A DNA stretch of 64,000 nt, taken from NCBI GenBank assembly GCA_963803575.1, contig CAWDMW010000002.1, positions 930,001-994,000 of the forward strand, written 5' to 3'. The notes beneath the pieces were generated by a model. It was given only the letters and a program-made list of their open reading frames with translations, was not told where the DNA came from and searched no databases. A program made the translations under genes and the position numbers. Positions 47,349-55,393 of this stretch are shown here, one piece after another. Within the stretch, counting starts at the first letter, position 1. Every line of letters begins with the position of its first letter. This stretch comes from CAWDMW01 sp963803575. Its GTDB lineage: Bacteria > Pseudomonadota > Alphaproteobacteria > Rickettsiales > UBA998.

Positions 47349-48404
47349 TCAAGCCACCGCAGTATCTTCTGCCTCAGCGTCTTTATTTGTTTCCTCTTCA
47401 TTGCCAATATCTTGCAGGTCTTTCATAATGCCGGCATCAGTCATGATTTTGCTGCGTATTTCTTTGGCGATGGCCTGATTGTCTTTTAAGAACTGACGTG
47501 CATTTTCCTTGCCTTGTCCAATGCGTTGTTCGTTGTAAGAATACCACGATCCGGCTTTTTCGATAATGTCTGCTTTCACACCCAAATCGATCAACTCACC
47601 ATAACGTGAGATACCTTCACCATACAAAATGTCAAACTCCACCACACGGAAAGGTGGTGCCACTTTGTTCTTCACCACTTTCACACGTGTCTGGTTGCCA
47701 ATCACTTCATCTTTATCTTTTAACGCACCAATACGGCGAATATCCAGGCGAACCGATGCATAAAACTTCAGCGCATTTCCGCCAGTCGTCGTTTCAGGGC
47801 TACCAAACATTACCCCAATCTTATGGCGAATCTGGTTGATGAAAATGACGGTACAGTTGGTGCGGGAAATATTGCTGGTCAGTTTGCGTAAGGCTTGTGA
47901 CATTAAACGCGCCTGCAAACCCATATGTGAATCACCCATATCGCCTTCCAGCTCTGCTTTCGGCACCAGTGCCGCTACTGAATCAATTACCAGCAAATCC
48001 ACCGCGCCGGAACGCACCAGCGTATCAGCAATTTCCAGTGCCTGCTCTCCAGCGTCCGGTTGTGAGATGAGTAGCTCATCCACATTCACACCCAGCTTTT
48101 TAGCATATACCGGATCAAGCGCATGTTCTGCGTCCACAAAAGCACAGGTGCCACCGGTTTTCTGACATTCAGCAATTGCATGCAGCGTTAATGTCGTTTT
48201 ACCCGAACTTTCGGGGCCAAAAATTTCAATCACCCGACCTTTAGGAATCCCGCCAACACCAAGCGCTACGTCCAAACCAATAGAACCAGTTGAAATTGCT
48301 TCAATATTCAAGCTTTCCCGCGCACCCAGTCTCATGACGGAGCCTTTGCCATACGCTTTTTCAATTTGTGCCAGCGCGGTATCCAGTGCTTTTTGCTTAT
48401 CCAT
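47349..48404 (-). CDS. recA: Recombinase RecA
   Basis: Strand-exchange ATPase of homologous recombination and SOS co-protease. 351 residues: GPESSGKTTL Walker A near 66, the VIDSVAALVPKAELEGDMGDSH L1 region near 145, and NQIRHKIGVMFGSPETTTGGNALKFY (L2) near 194. In this L2 block the usual NQIRMKIGVMFG has His in place of Met. The acidic C-terminal tail is present. No alphaproteobacterial GTTC-N7-GTTC SOS box was found by eye in the 277-base region upstream (48405-48681), which also precedes divergent sucB. Confidence 0.97.
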   Translation of the reverse strand: MDKQKALDTALAQIEKAYGKGSVMRLGARESLNIEAISTGSIGLDVALGVGGIPKGRVIEIFGPESSGKTTLTLHAIAECQKTGGTCAFVDAEHALDPVYAKKLGVNVDELLISQPDAGEQALEIADTLVRSGAVDLLVIDSVAALVPKAELEGDMGDSHMGLQARLMSQALRKLTSNISRTNCTVIFINQIRHKIGVMFGSPETTTGGNALKFYASVRLDIRRIGALKDKDEVIGNQTRVKVVKNKVAPPFRVVEFDILYGEGISRYGELIDLGVKADIIEKAGSWYSYNEQRIGQGKENARQFLKDNQAIAKEIRSKIMTDAGIMKDLQDIGNEEETNKDAEAEDTAVA

Positions 48405-48681
48405 GTATGCAATGTCCTTTAGGGTCGTATAAATACAGTGTTATTTTCATTAAACCTAGTGGTTCGTGTAAGGAAAAACAAGCGTTAAAGCCATGCTTTT
48501 ACCGTGATTTTGATGTTTCTTTATGCTATGTTCACACGATGCAGCTATGGATGGCTGATAAAAAAAGGCAAAAAATGCCTGGTTAGCGAAAAATATACCT
48601 TTGCCTATTAAGACTAAATACCCTACATATAGCGCAACGCTAGTATAAACATGAAAGAGTACAAACTGAGAGAAATAAATT

Positions 48682-49890
48682 ATGTGTGCAGATATTGTTG
48701 TTCCATCGCTGGGTGAATCTGTCAGTGAGGCCACCATTGCAAAATGGTATAAACAGCCAGGTGAAGCCGTTAAGAAAGACGAGCCGCTTGTGGAGCTGGA
48801 GACAGATAAAGTGTCGATGGAAGTTAATTCTCCGGCGGATGGTGTGCTGGAATCAGTCGCTGTGGGCGAAGATGACACGGTTGAAGTAGGTGCTGTGCTT
48901 GGTCAGGTGAAAGAGGGTGCGGTTGCAGAATCGTCATCATCTTCTTCTGATGTATCAAAGCAAAGCGAATCTCCATCTGAGCCAGCGCAAACTCCTGTAA
49001 AGGGTGCGAATGTGCAGGACGGGCCTGCTGCATCCAAAATTCTGGCAGAAAACCCACAAGTTAATCGTGATGCGATTCAGGGTAGCGGAAAAGACGGGCG
49101 TGTTACTAAAGCAGATGCCATGAGTGCTGCATCTGGACAAAGCAGTGCCAACCAGAAAGCCGCGCCATCGGCAGCACCCAAGTCACGTGGTGAGCGTGAA
49201 GAGCGTGTGAAGATGACGAAACTACGTCGTGTGATCGCGAAACGCTTGAAAGACTCGCAAAATACTGCGGCAATTCTGACGACCTTCAACGAAATTGATA
49301 TGTCTAACGTTATTGAATTGCGTTCACAATATAAAGAAGACTTTGAAAAGAAATTTGGTATCAAGCTTGGATTTATGGGTTTCTTTGTGAAAGCAGCGGT
49401 GACGGCGCTTAAAGAGATTCCGGAAGTTAATGCACAGATTGACGGCGATGAAGTCATCTATAAGAACTACTATGACGTTGGTGTCGCTGTTGGTACGGAA
49501 CAAGGGCTTGTGGTGCCAGTGGTGCGTGACGCGGATGTGAAAACGCTGTCTGAAATTGAAGCTGATATTGCGGATAAAGCACGTCATGCGCGTCAAGGTA
49601 CGCTAGCGATGAAAGACCTTCAAGGCGGTACCTTTACCGTGTCTAACGGTGGTGTCTATGGCTCGCTCATGTCTACCCCTATCATAAACCCGCCACAATC
49701 GGGTATTTTGGGGATGCACAAAACGGAGAAACGCGCTGTTGTGGTTGGTAATGATGTCGTTGTGCGCCCAATGATGTATGTGGCACTATCGTACGATCAC
49801 CGTATTGTGGATGGACGCGAATCTGTGACTTTCCTCAAACGCATTAAAGAATCTATCGAAGACCCGCGCCGCTTTTTGCTTGGTCTGTAA
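48682..49890 (+). CDS. sucB: 2-oxoglutarate dehydrogenase E2 (dihydrolipoyl succinyltransferase)
   Basis: TCA-cycle E2 core. 402 residues: N-terminal lipoyl domain with lipoyl-Lys K43 in ELETDKVSMEV, an Ala/Ser/Pro linker, a peripheral subunit-binding domain (about 110-150, ASKILAENPQVNRDAIQGSG), and the catalytic domain with SYDHRIVDGRESVTFL near 370. The usual upstream partner sucA is not in the window; the neighbour is the divergent recA. lpd follows 32 bases later. Confidence 0.95.
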   Translation: MCADIVVPSLGESVSEATIAKWYKQPGEAVKKDEPLVELETDKVSMEVNSPADGVLESVAVGEDDTVEVGAVLGQVKEGAVAESSSSSSDVSKQSESPSEPAQTPVKGANVQDGPAASKILAENPQVNRDAIQGSGKDGRVTKADAMSAASGQSSANQKAAPSAAPKSRGEREERVKMTKLRRVIAKRLKDSQNTAAILTTFNEIDMSNVIELRSQYKEDFEKKFGIKLGFMGFFVKAAVTALKEIPEVNAQIDGDEVIYKNYYDVGVAVGTEQGLVVPVVRDADVKTLSEIEADIADKARHARQGTLAMKDLQGGTFTVSNGGVYGSLMSTPIINPPQSGILGMHKTEKRAVVVGNDVVVRPMMYVALSYDHRIVDGRESVTFLKRIKESIEDPRRFLLGL

Positions 49891-49922
49891 CTCAACGTCA
49901 CGAAATTTAAGGAATCTCTCCT

Positions 49923-51314
49923 ATGTCTGATACTTCATTTGACTTAATAATTATTGGTTCTGGCCCCGGCGGATATGTTGCCGCCATCAAAGCCGCACAG
50001 TTGGGCATGAAAGTGGCATGTGTCGAAAAGCGTGGCTCTCTTGGCGGAACCTGCCTGAATGTAGGCTGTATCCCTTCTAAAGCATTGCTGCAATCCTCGG
50101 AACTATATGAAGAAATGCAGCATTCAGCCGAGCATGGCATTGATGCAGGGGATGTGAAGCTTGATGTCTCCGCCATGATTAAGCGCAAAGATGGCGTGGT
50201 TGAAGGGCTGACGAAAGGGATTGCCGGATTATTTGCCAAAAATAAAGTAGTCTGGCTGAAAGGTGCTGGTGTCATTACGGCTGAGCAAACGGTGGAAGTA
50301 GATGGTACGGCCTATCAGGCAAAGCATATCATTATTGCAACCGGCTCTGATGTTGCCGGACTGCCCAACGTGACAATTGATGAAGAGCGTATTGTATCCT
50401 CAACTGGTGCTTTGAACTTACCCGAAGTGCCAAAGCATCTGGTTGTGATTGGCGGCGGCTATATTGGGCTAGAGATGGGCACAGTATGGCGTCGTTTGGG
50501 CGCAGACGTCACAGTGATCGAATATGCTGATAGCATCGTACCAGCGATGGATATGGACGTGCGTAAGGAATTTAAAAAAATTCTGGAAAAGCAGGGGATT
50601 GTGTTTCATCTTCAAACCAAAGTGGCGGATGTGTCGCGTGACGGTGAGCAGGTGCATGTCTCTGTGGAACCGGCGAGTGGTGGAGAGAGCAAAACCATCA
50701 CGGCGGATGTTGTATTAATGGCCATTGGTCGCAAAGCATACACAGACGGGTTAGGCCTAAAAGATGTAGGCGTGGAAACGGATGACCGCGGTCGCGTGAA
50801 AGTGAATGACCAGTATCAAACCAATATTCCATCCATTTACGCTATTGGTGACGTGATTGCCGGTGCTATGCTGGCACATAAAGCAGAAGAAGAAGGTGTG
50901 GCGTGCGTGGAAATGCTGGCAGGGCAAAAGCCTCATGTGAATTATGATGCTATTCCGGGTGTCGTTTATACGTGGCCGGAAGTGGCAACCGTGGGCAAAA
51001 CCGAAGATGAACTGAAAGCCGCAGGTGCCTCTTACGTTGCTGGTAAATTCCCGTTCCTGGCCAATAGTCGCGCGCGTGCCACAGGGCAAACACAAGGATT
51101 CGTCAAAATTTTGGCTGAGAAAGAGACAGACAAAGTGCTGGGTGTCCATATTATTGGCGCAGAAGCAGGCACGATGATAGCCGAAGCCGTGTTGGCCATG
51201 GAATTTGGTGCATCATCTGAAGATATTGCCCGCACTTGTCACGCCCACCCAACTATGAATGAAGCCGTGAAAGAAGCCGCGCTAGCAACATTCGCCAAAC
51301 CAATTCATATGTAG
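49923..51314 (+). CDS. lpdA: Dihydrolipoyl dehydrogenase (E3)
   Basis: FAD disulfide oxidoreductase that reoxidises lipoyl groups of the 2-oxo acid dehydrogenases. 463 residues: N-terminal FAD loop IIGSGPGGYVAAIKAA, redox disulfide in GGTCLNVGCIPSK near 42-54, NAD loop VIGGGYIGLEMG near 176, second FAD motif YAIGDVIAGAMLAHKAEEEG near 304, and the C-terminal His-Glu pair in HAHPTMNEAVKEA. Probably co-transcribed with sucB. Confidence 0.96.
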   Translation: MSDTSFDLIIIGSGPGGYVAAIKAAQLGMKVACVEKRGSLGGTCLNVGCIPSKALLQSSELYEEMQHSAEHGIDAGDVKLDVSAMIKRKDGVVEGLTKGIAGLFAKNKVVWLKGAGVITAEQTVEVDGTAYQAKHIIIATGSDVAGLPNVTIDEERIVSSTGALNLPEVPKHLVVIGGGYIGLEMGTVWRRLGADVTVIEYADSIVPAMDMDVRKEFKKILEKQGIVFHLQTKVADVSRDGEQVHVSVEPASGGESKTITADVVLMAIGRKAYTDGLGLKDVGVETDDRGRVKVNDQYQTNIPSIYAIGDVIAGAMLAHKAEEEGVACVEMLAGQKPHVNYDAIPGVVYTWPEVATVGKTEDELKAAGASYVAGKFPFLANSRARATGQTQGFVKILAEKETDKVLGVHIIGAEAGTMIAEAVLAMEFGASSEDIARTCHAHPTMNEAVKEAALATFAKPIHM

Positions 51315-51321
51315 TTAATCG

Positions 51322-51358
51322 CTTACGAGTATTTTGTTAAATCAAAGCTACTCGTGAG
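51322..51358. other. Inverted repeat between convergent lpdA and the 51.4 kb gene
   Basis: CTTACGAGTA (51322-51331) pairs with TACTCGTGAG (51349-51358), ten pairs with one wobble, loop of 17 bases. It lies between two convergent stop codons and may act as a transcription stop, but no T-run follows on either strand. Confidence 0.4.
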
Positions 51359-51389
51359 ATTGCTGCCGCTGAAAACCGCGCGCTGTGTC

Positions 51390-51704
51390 TTATCTGAACT
51401 GAGCGTGCTGTTGGCTACCAGCCATGCGGCCATCATACGCCAGATCATCCACTTGTGTGCCAATGGAAGCAAGTGACGCAGTTGCAGGAAGCGGTGCGCT
51501 TTGTTCAATCTCAACAGACGCGGGTAAGTCCGGAGAATTTGAAGGCATATTGATTGTTACATTGACAGGTTCTCCCTGAGGGGATACGTTTTGTGCTGGT
51601 TCTTTTTCTTTAGAAGAGCGTCCAGTAATAAGTACTGCAATGCTTGCAGCCAACACGACCTGTGAAACCGTTTCAATTAAATCCAATGTTGGACGATCTG
51701 ACAT
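51390..51704 (-). CDS. Small single-pass membrane protein of unknown function
   Basis: 104 residues: a short cytosolic start, one membrane helix (about 10-28, VSQVVLAASIAVLITG), then a polar, Pro/Ser-rich, probably disordered tail. No family is recognised. It is divergent from the 51843 gene across a 138-base spacer with the 28-bp palindrome, and convergent with lpdA. Codon-like composition is acceptable but the gene is short; moderate trust. Confidence 0.5.
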   Translation of the reverse strand: MSDRPTLDLIETVSQVVLAASIAVLITGRSSKEKEPAQNVSPQGEPVNVTINMPSNSPDLPASVEIEQSAPLPATASLASIGTQVDDLAYDGRMAGSQQHAQFR

Positions 51705-51778
51705 TGTATTAATATCCTCTTATTTTTTCTTGTCTTACCATGCACTTGTTATCATATCTGGTAGTTTGTGCTTTGTGC

Positions 51779-51822
51779 TTGACAAATTCTTTAATAAAGT
51801 ACAAATATTAGTTTGTACTTTA
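51779..51822 (+). promoter_or_regulatory. Promoter-like region with a 28-bp palindromic operator candidate
   Basis: A perfect -35 TTGACA (51779-51784) precedes a palindrome at 51795-51822: TAAAGTACAAA and TTTGTACTTTA are exact reverse complements around a six-base centre. It overlaps the expected -10 zone and ends 20 bases before the ATG at 51843, the usual place for a repressor site. The -10 itself is unclear. Confidence 0.65.
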
Positions 51823-51842
51823 GATAAAGCATAGCATTTGTT

Positions 51843-53024
51843 ATGGACTACAATCGTATTATTAACGAACTCGCTAACGGTTTTACCAAATTAAGCCTGT
51901 TAAAACGGGAGCCAATTGTAAGCAGAGCATTAAGTTCTGTGGCTAAGGTACTCGCTACTGGCAGTAATATTATTACTGACACAAACGATAGACTTAAGCG
52001 AGATTCATATAAAAGCTCAGCCCATACTGGAGCTGCTGCAAGAGATCAACGGGAGGAAGAGGAAGCGGAGTTTCAGAAGAAATTTCGCAAACTAGAGCTT
52101 GAGAAGTTGGATTTGGAAATCCAACTATTAAGGAGGATGATGTCCAACCCTGATTTGAGCGATAGCCAAAAACAGGCTGCTAGTGAAGAGTTTAGTCGGA
52201 TTCTGCAAAAAATGATTGATCTGGGTATTCCTCAGGAAGTCGATCAAGCTGTGGCTGAAGGTTCCGCTATTGTTCCTGTGGATGATTACCGGATACTGGA
52301 ACAGGCAGTGGAATGGATGAAGCGTTCGCGCCCAAATGAAGTGGCGGATGCTGACTTCGTGGAGCCACAAGCTCCTCGCAGAACGGTCATAGAGATAAAA
52401 GAGGAAGTGGTTGATGACACAATCGACATTGTGTTTGAAGCTCCCCAACCTCTGGCACCCACGTCTTCGCAAGCTTCAGCTATTGCTGAACTTCCGGAAC
52501 TCCCAGACTATGTCTGGCTTGTTTTGAAAGAAAAGCAGCTTTATAGTTGGGTCAGTGTTCTTGAGCGTCTTACTCAGGAGGTTGAACTAACGAAAAAGTC
52601 TATGTTTAGCTTCCGTCTACTTTTGGATTATACCTACAAGGAGACAAGAAGCCTGACGCAATATACGGCGGTTCAGGATTTAATGTTTGCATTTAGGGAT
52701 ATTGCCCGGCTCTTTCAGTACCGATTACGGTACTGGAGAGCAAAGAAGCACTGTATGGAGTTAGCTACTAAGGTCAAACAATCTCGACGCAACAAGCTAT
52801 GCCCCTATGAATATGTTGTTGCAAATGTTCAGCTTATCGCTGAACAAGCAAGTCTTTCGCAGGAGCATACGCTTGAGTTTGCCTTCTTCGTCTGGGCTAT
52901 TAGTAATAGTCGCCAAGACGAAGTGATTGATCGCTTAAATCAACACAAGCAGGCGATCAATGATATTCTAGCACTTTCTGACCCAGAGCCAATCAGCCTC
53001 TATCGTCAACGTTTCTTACGTTAA
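51843..53024 (+). CDS. Large hypothetical protein with coiled-coil region
   Basis: 393 residues, no signal peptide or membrane helix. Residues about 65-145 are a charged, heptad-rich coiled-coil (EEEEAEFQKKFRKLELEKLDLE), followed by an acidic, Pro-rich linker (about 165-220) and a helical C-terminal domain rich in aromatic and basic residues (YVWLVLKEKQLYSWVSVLERL near 222; FRYRLRYWRAKK-type stretch near 295). No family is recognised. The start has no clear SD. It is preceded by a strong palindrome and ends with a good terminator, so it is an isolated single-gene unit of likely accessory origin. Confidence 0.6.
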   Translation: MDYNRIINELANGFTKLSLLKREPIVSRALSSVAKVLATGSNIITDTNDRLKRDSYKSSAHTGAAARDQREEEEAEFQKKFRKLELEKLDLEIQLLRRMMSNPDLSDSQKQAASEEFSRILQKMIDLGIPQEVDQAVAEGSAIVPVDDYRILEQAVEWMKRSRPNEVADADFVEPQAPRRTVIEIKEEVVDDTIDIVFEAPQPLAPTSSQASAIAELPELPDYVWLVLKEKQLYSWVSVLERLTQEVELTKKSMFSFRLLLDYTYKETRSLTQYTAVQDLMFAFRDIARLFQYRLRYWRAKKHCMELATKVKQSRRNKLCPYEYVVANVQLIAEQASLSQEHTLEFAFFVWAISNSRQDEVIDRLNQHKQAINDILALSDPEPISLYRQRFLR

Positions 53025-53033
53025 TTTCCCCTT

Positions 53034-53065
53034 GCCCTCTTCGCCTAAAAGAGGGCATTTTTTTA
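53034..53065 (+). terminator. Rho-independent terminator of the 51.8 kb gene
   Basis: Stem GCCCTCTT (53034-53041) with AAGAGGGC (53049-53056), loop of seven, then a T-rich run. It lies nine bases after the stop at 53024. Confidence 0.88.
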
Positions 53066-53353
53066 TTTGTTTTGCTTGTGATGCTTCCAGATACGCGCTA
53101 ACCCATACAGGCTAATGGCAATCCAGACGATTTCAATAATGATGGACGGGATGTTGGGGGTAAATATCAGGGACACTAAAATCATACATGCCCCCAGCAA
53201 ATTGGTGAATGGCAGACGCCATTGCAGCGCAGTCCAATGTCCGGCCTGCACCTGAAAATAGGCAATCACCACACAGATCACTCCGCAGGTGCCAATCAGT
53301 GTGGGAAAATGGGTGAGTGTTTCGTAAAGCGATTGTGGCATATAAGTCATCAT
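53063..53353 (-). CDS. CBU_0592-like small membrane protein
   Basis: About 96 residues from ATG 53353, with three hydrophobic segments (about 15-32, 44-61 and 62-84). The pattern with LLGACMILVSL, IPSIIIEIVWIAISLYGLARI resembles the CBU_0592 family of small membrane proteins, whose role is unknown. Earlier in-phase starts (ATG 53419, TTG 53443) extend the N-terminus by 22 or 30 residues; 53443 lies 16 bases from the divergent kinase start. Start choice is uncertain. Confidence 0.65.
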   Translation of the reverse strand: MMTYMPQSLYETLTHFPTLIGTCGVICVVIAYFQVQAGHWTALQWRLPFTNLLGACMILVSLIFTPNIPSIIIEIVWIAISLYGLARIWKHHKQNK

Positions 53354-53458
53354 ATCGGAAATAACCTGTAACGCCCATAGCTTTCTGTGCGTAAAGCGCG
53401 TATAATCCCTGTGAAGCATTAGATTATTGCCTGAGCCAAACAATATACGTTTAACGTT

Positions 53459-55375
53459 ATGATATCATCGTCAGCCTATAGGAAATCATCTGTTTCCAGA
53501 GACTTTATGTTTCTGTTTGTTCTGATTGCTGTCATCATCGCGGCAGTGTCAGCCATCACGACATACAAAACATTCCATAGTTATTCGTCTAACATTATTA
53601 AAGACATGGAAGGTGAGGCGCTGCGTATTGACCGTTCCATGATTATTGAAATCAATAGCGCTTCCTATCTGCTGGAATCGCTGGCACGACAAATTGTGCA
53701 AACAGGTGTAGAGCGTCATGAGGATATTGCGCGCCTGCTTAGTTCTTTCTATGATAGTAATAGTCCGAATAATAATGAGCTGGTCTGGCTAAATGTATCT
53801 CAGCAGGTTATTATCACTAGCGGTAGTGGAGTCGTGCCAAAGCCCATTAATGCCAGTGATCGTGACTTTATAAAGAAAGCGCTGGTCGCACCGTGGAAAG
53901 TACATGTAGGTCGCCCGGTACAGGGAAGAGTGACCGAGCGATGGATTCTACCACTTAGTTTAGGTGTGACAGATTATAAGGGTAACTTTATTGGCACAAT
54001 TGTTCTTAATATAGATATCGAAACGCTTACTCGCAACTTGCAATCTGTTGTGCAACGCAGTGGTGTACGTTTTGCTATTTTGACAAAAACCCTCAGTTTG
54101 CTAACAGATAGTTATGAAAACGCACCTGAAGATCAGCCTGTTCAGCAAGCGCAACAGGATCTGGCAAATATTGTTTTTGCTAATCAACGTAAGGGCATCG
54201 TGCGCCACCCAGAGCTATTTTCGCCATCTGTTCCTTTCAGCTATTATGAGGCATCATCACAATATCCGTATGTGATTCATCTAACGTATTACCCACGAGA
54301 AAATGACGATCAGATTGTATCATTATTGCTCTCACGTGTTGCTCAGATTGTGTTGCTAACATTATTTCTGTTGTTCATGCTGGGGTTAGTGCGTGCGCGT
54401 ATTGTGCGTCCGGTAGAGCGATTATCCTACATTACCTCTATTGTTGCTGCCGGTGGCCGTTATACGCCTTTGCCGCGCGGGGGGCCATTAGAGATTGAAG
54501 AGCTTGCGGCGCAAATTCGTAAGCTATCTGCATACGTTGCAGAGCAGGATTGCATCTCACAGGAGTTGAAGCAGAAAAACCAGTTTTTAACTCATACGAA
54601 AGATACGTCTATCAGACTAACAAAAACACGTAGTGAGTTTTTGCATGATGTTATTTCTGAAATTCAAAAACCACTGCAAAATAGCATACGCCACCTTAAT
54701 GCCGTTCAGCAATCCTTACAGGGCAACGCAACGCACCCTTCGGCGCAATTAAGTGATGCTATTCGCCAGCTTGATCGTACCCAACATATGTTGCAGGATC
54801 TTCGCTATATTGCCCAACGTGAGTTTAGCACTATTTTGTTGCGGGAAACGTCGGTAAACGTCGCGTTTTCTATTCAGCGAGCCATCAGAAAATTTCATGA
54901 TTATCCGGATTATCAACATATTGATGTACGGTTTCGTCATGCTTCTGTCATTCCTGCACTGCGGATTAATGAAGAGCGTTTCATCCATATCATTATTTAC
55001 CTGCTTTGTGGTGCATCCAGCCGATTGATGCAGGGCAGGGGCATAGAGCTTGATTGTGATATGGAATATAACGAGAAAGGTGTTAAAGAGCTGGTGCTAC
55101 AATTGCGATATGCAACGTATCAGGCAGACTACTATGACACGCTCCCCGATCATGCCAGCGAAGGTCTGCTGGCATCTGGTGTCAGTATCGCTGATGAGTA
55201 TGACGCGGGTAAAGATCACATTTTCCCATTGCATGTAAAGAGTGATATATTGTGCTTTTCCATGGCACGTATGATGGTTTCTTTATGCGAGGGGGATATG
55301 ACGATTGGGGTGGCAAAGGATGATTTGCAACGTATCATGATTCGCTTTCCTGTGCATAAGCTGATCTATTTGTAA
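53459..55375 (+). CDS. Histidine kinase-like sensor with degenerate catalytic core
   Basis: 638 residues. Membrane helix 1 (about 15-37), a periplasmic Cache-like sensor (about 38-285, with the NASDRDFIKKAL and GNFIGTIVLNIDI motifs common in double Cache domains), membrane helix 2 (about 291-312), a HAMP-like linker, then a HisKA-like helix (about 388-415). In that helix the phospho-acceptor site of the FLxxxSHExxxPL pattern reads FLHDVISEIQKPL, putting Ser400 where His belongs. The ATPase region has lost its N-box Asn residues (IYLLCGA, Y514/G518) and clear G-boxes. No partner response regulator is adjacent. Best read as a pseudokinase sensor. Confidence 0.75.
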   Translation: MISSSAYRKSSVSRDFMFLFVLIAVIIAAVSAITTYKTFHSYSSNIIKDMEGEALRIDRSMIIEINSASYLLESLARQIVQTGVERHEDIARLLSSFYDSNSPNNNELVWLNVSQQVIITSGSGVVPKPINASDRDFIKKALVAPWKVHVGRPVQGRVTERWILPLSLGVTDYKGNFIGTIVLNIDIETLTRNLQSVVQRSGVRFAILTKTLSLLTDSYENAPEDQPVQQAQQDLANIVFANQRKGIVRHPELFSPSVPFSYYEASSQYPYVIHLTYYPRENDDQIVSLLLSRVAQIVLLTLFLLFMLGLVRARIVRPVERLSYITSIVAAGGRYTPLPRGGPLEIEELAAQIRKLSAYVAEQDCISQELKQKNQFLTHTKDTSIRLTKTRSEFLHDVISEIQKPLQNSIRHLNAVQQSLQGNATHPSAQLSDAIRQLDRTQHMLQDLRYIAQREFSTILLRETSVNVAFSIQRAIRKFHDYPDYQHIDVRFRHASVIPALRINEERFIHIIIYLLCGASSRLMQGRGIELDCDMEYNEKGVKELVLQLRYATYQADYYDTLPDHASEGLLASGVSIADEYDAGKDHIFPLHVKSDILCFSMARMMVSLCEGDMTIGVAKDDLQRIMIRFPVHKLIYL

Positions 55376-55393
55376 GCAGTCAGGTCAGTATCT

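Noticed and set aside
48405..48500. SOS (LexA) box upstream of recA
   Set aside because: The GTTC-N7-GTTC pattern of alphaproteobacteria was not found by eye in either orientation; only a lone GTTC is present.
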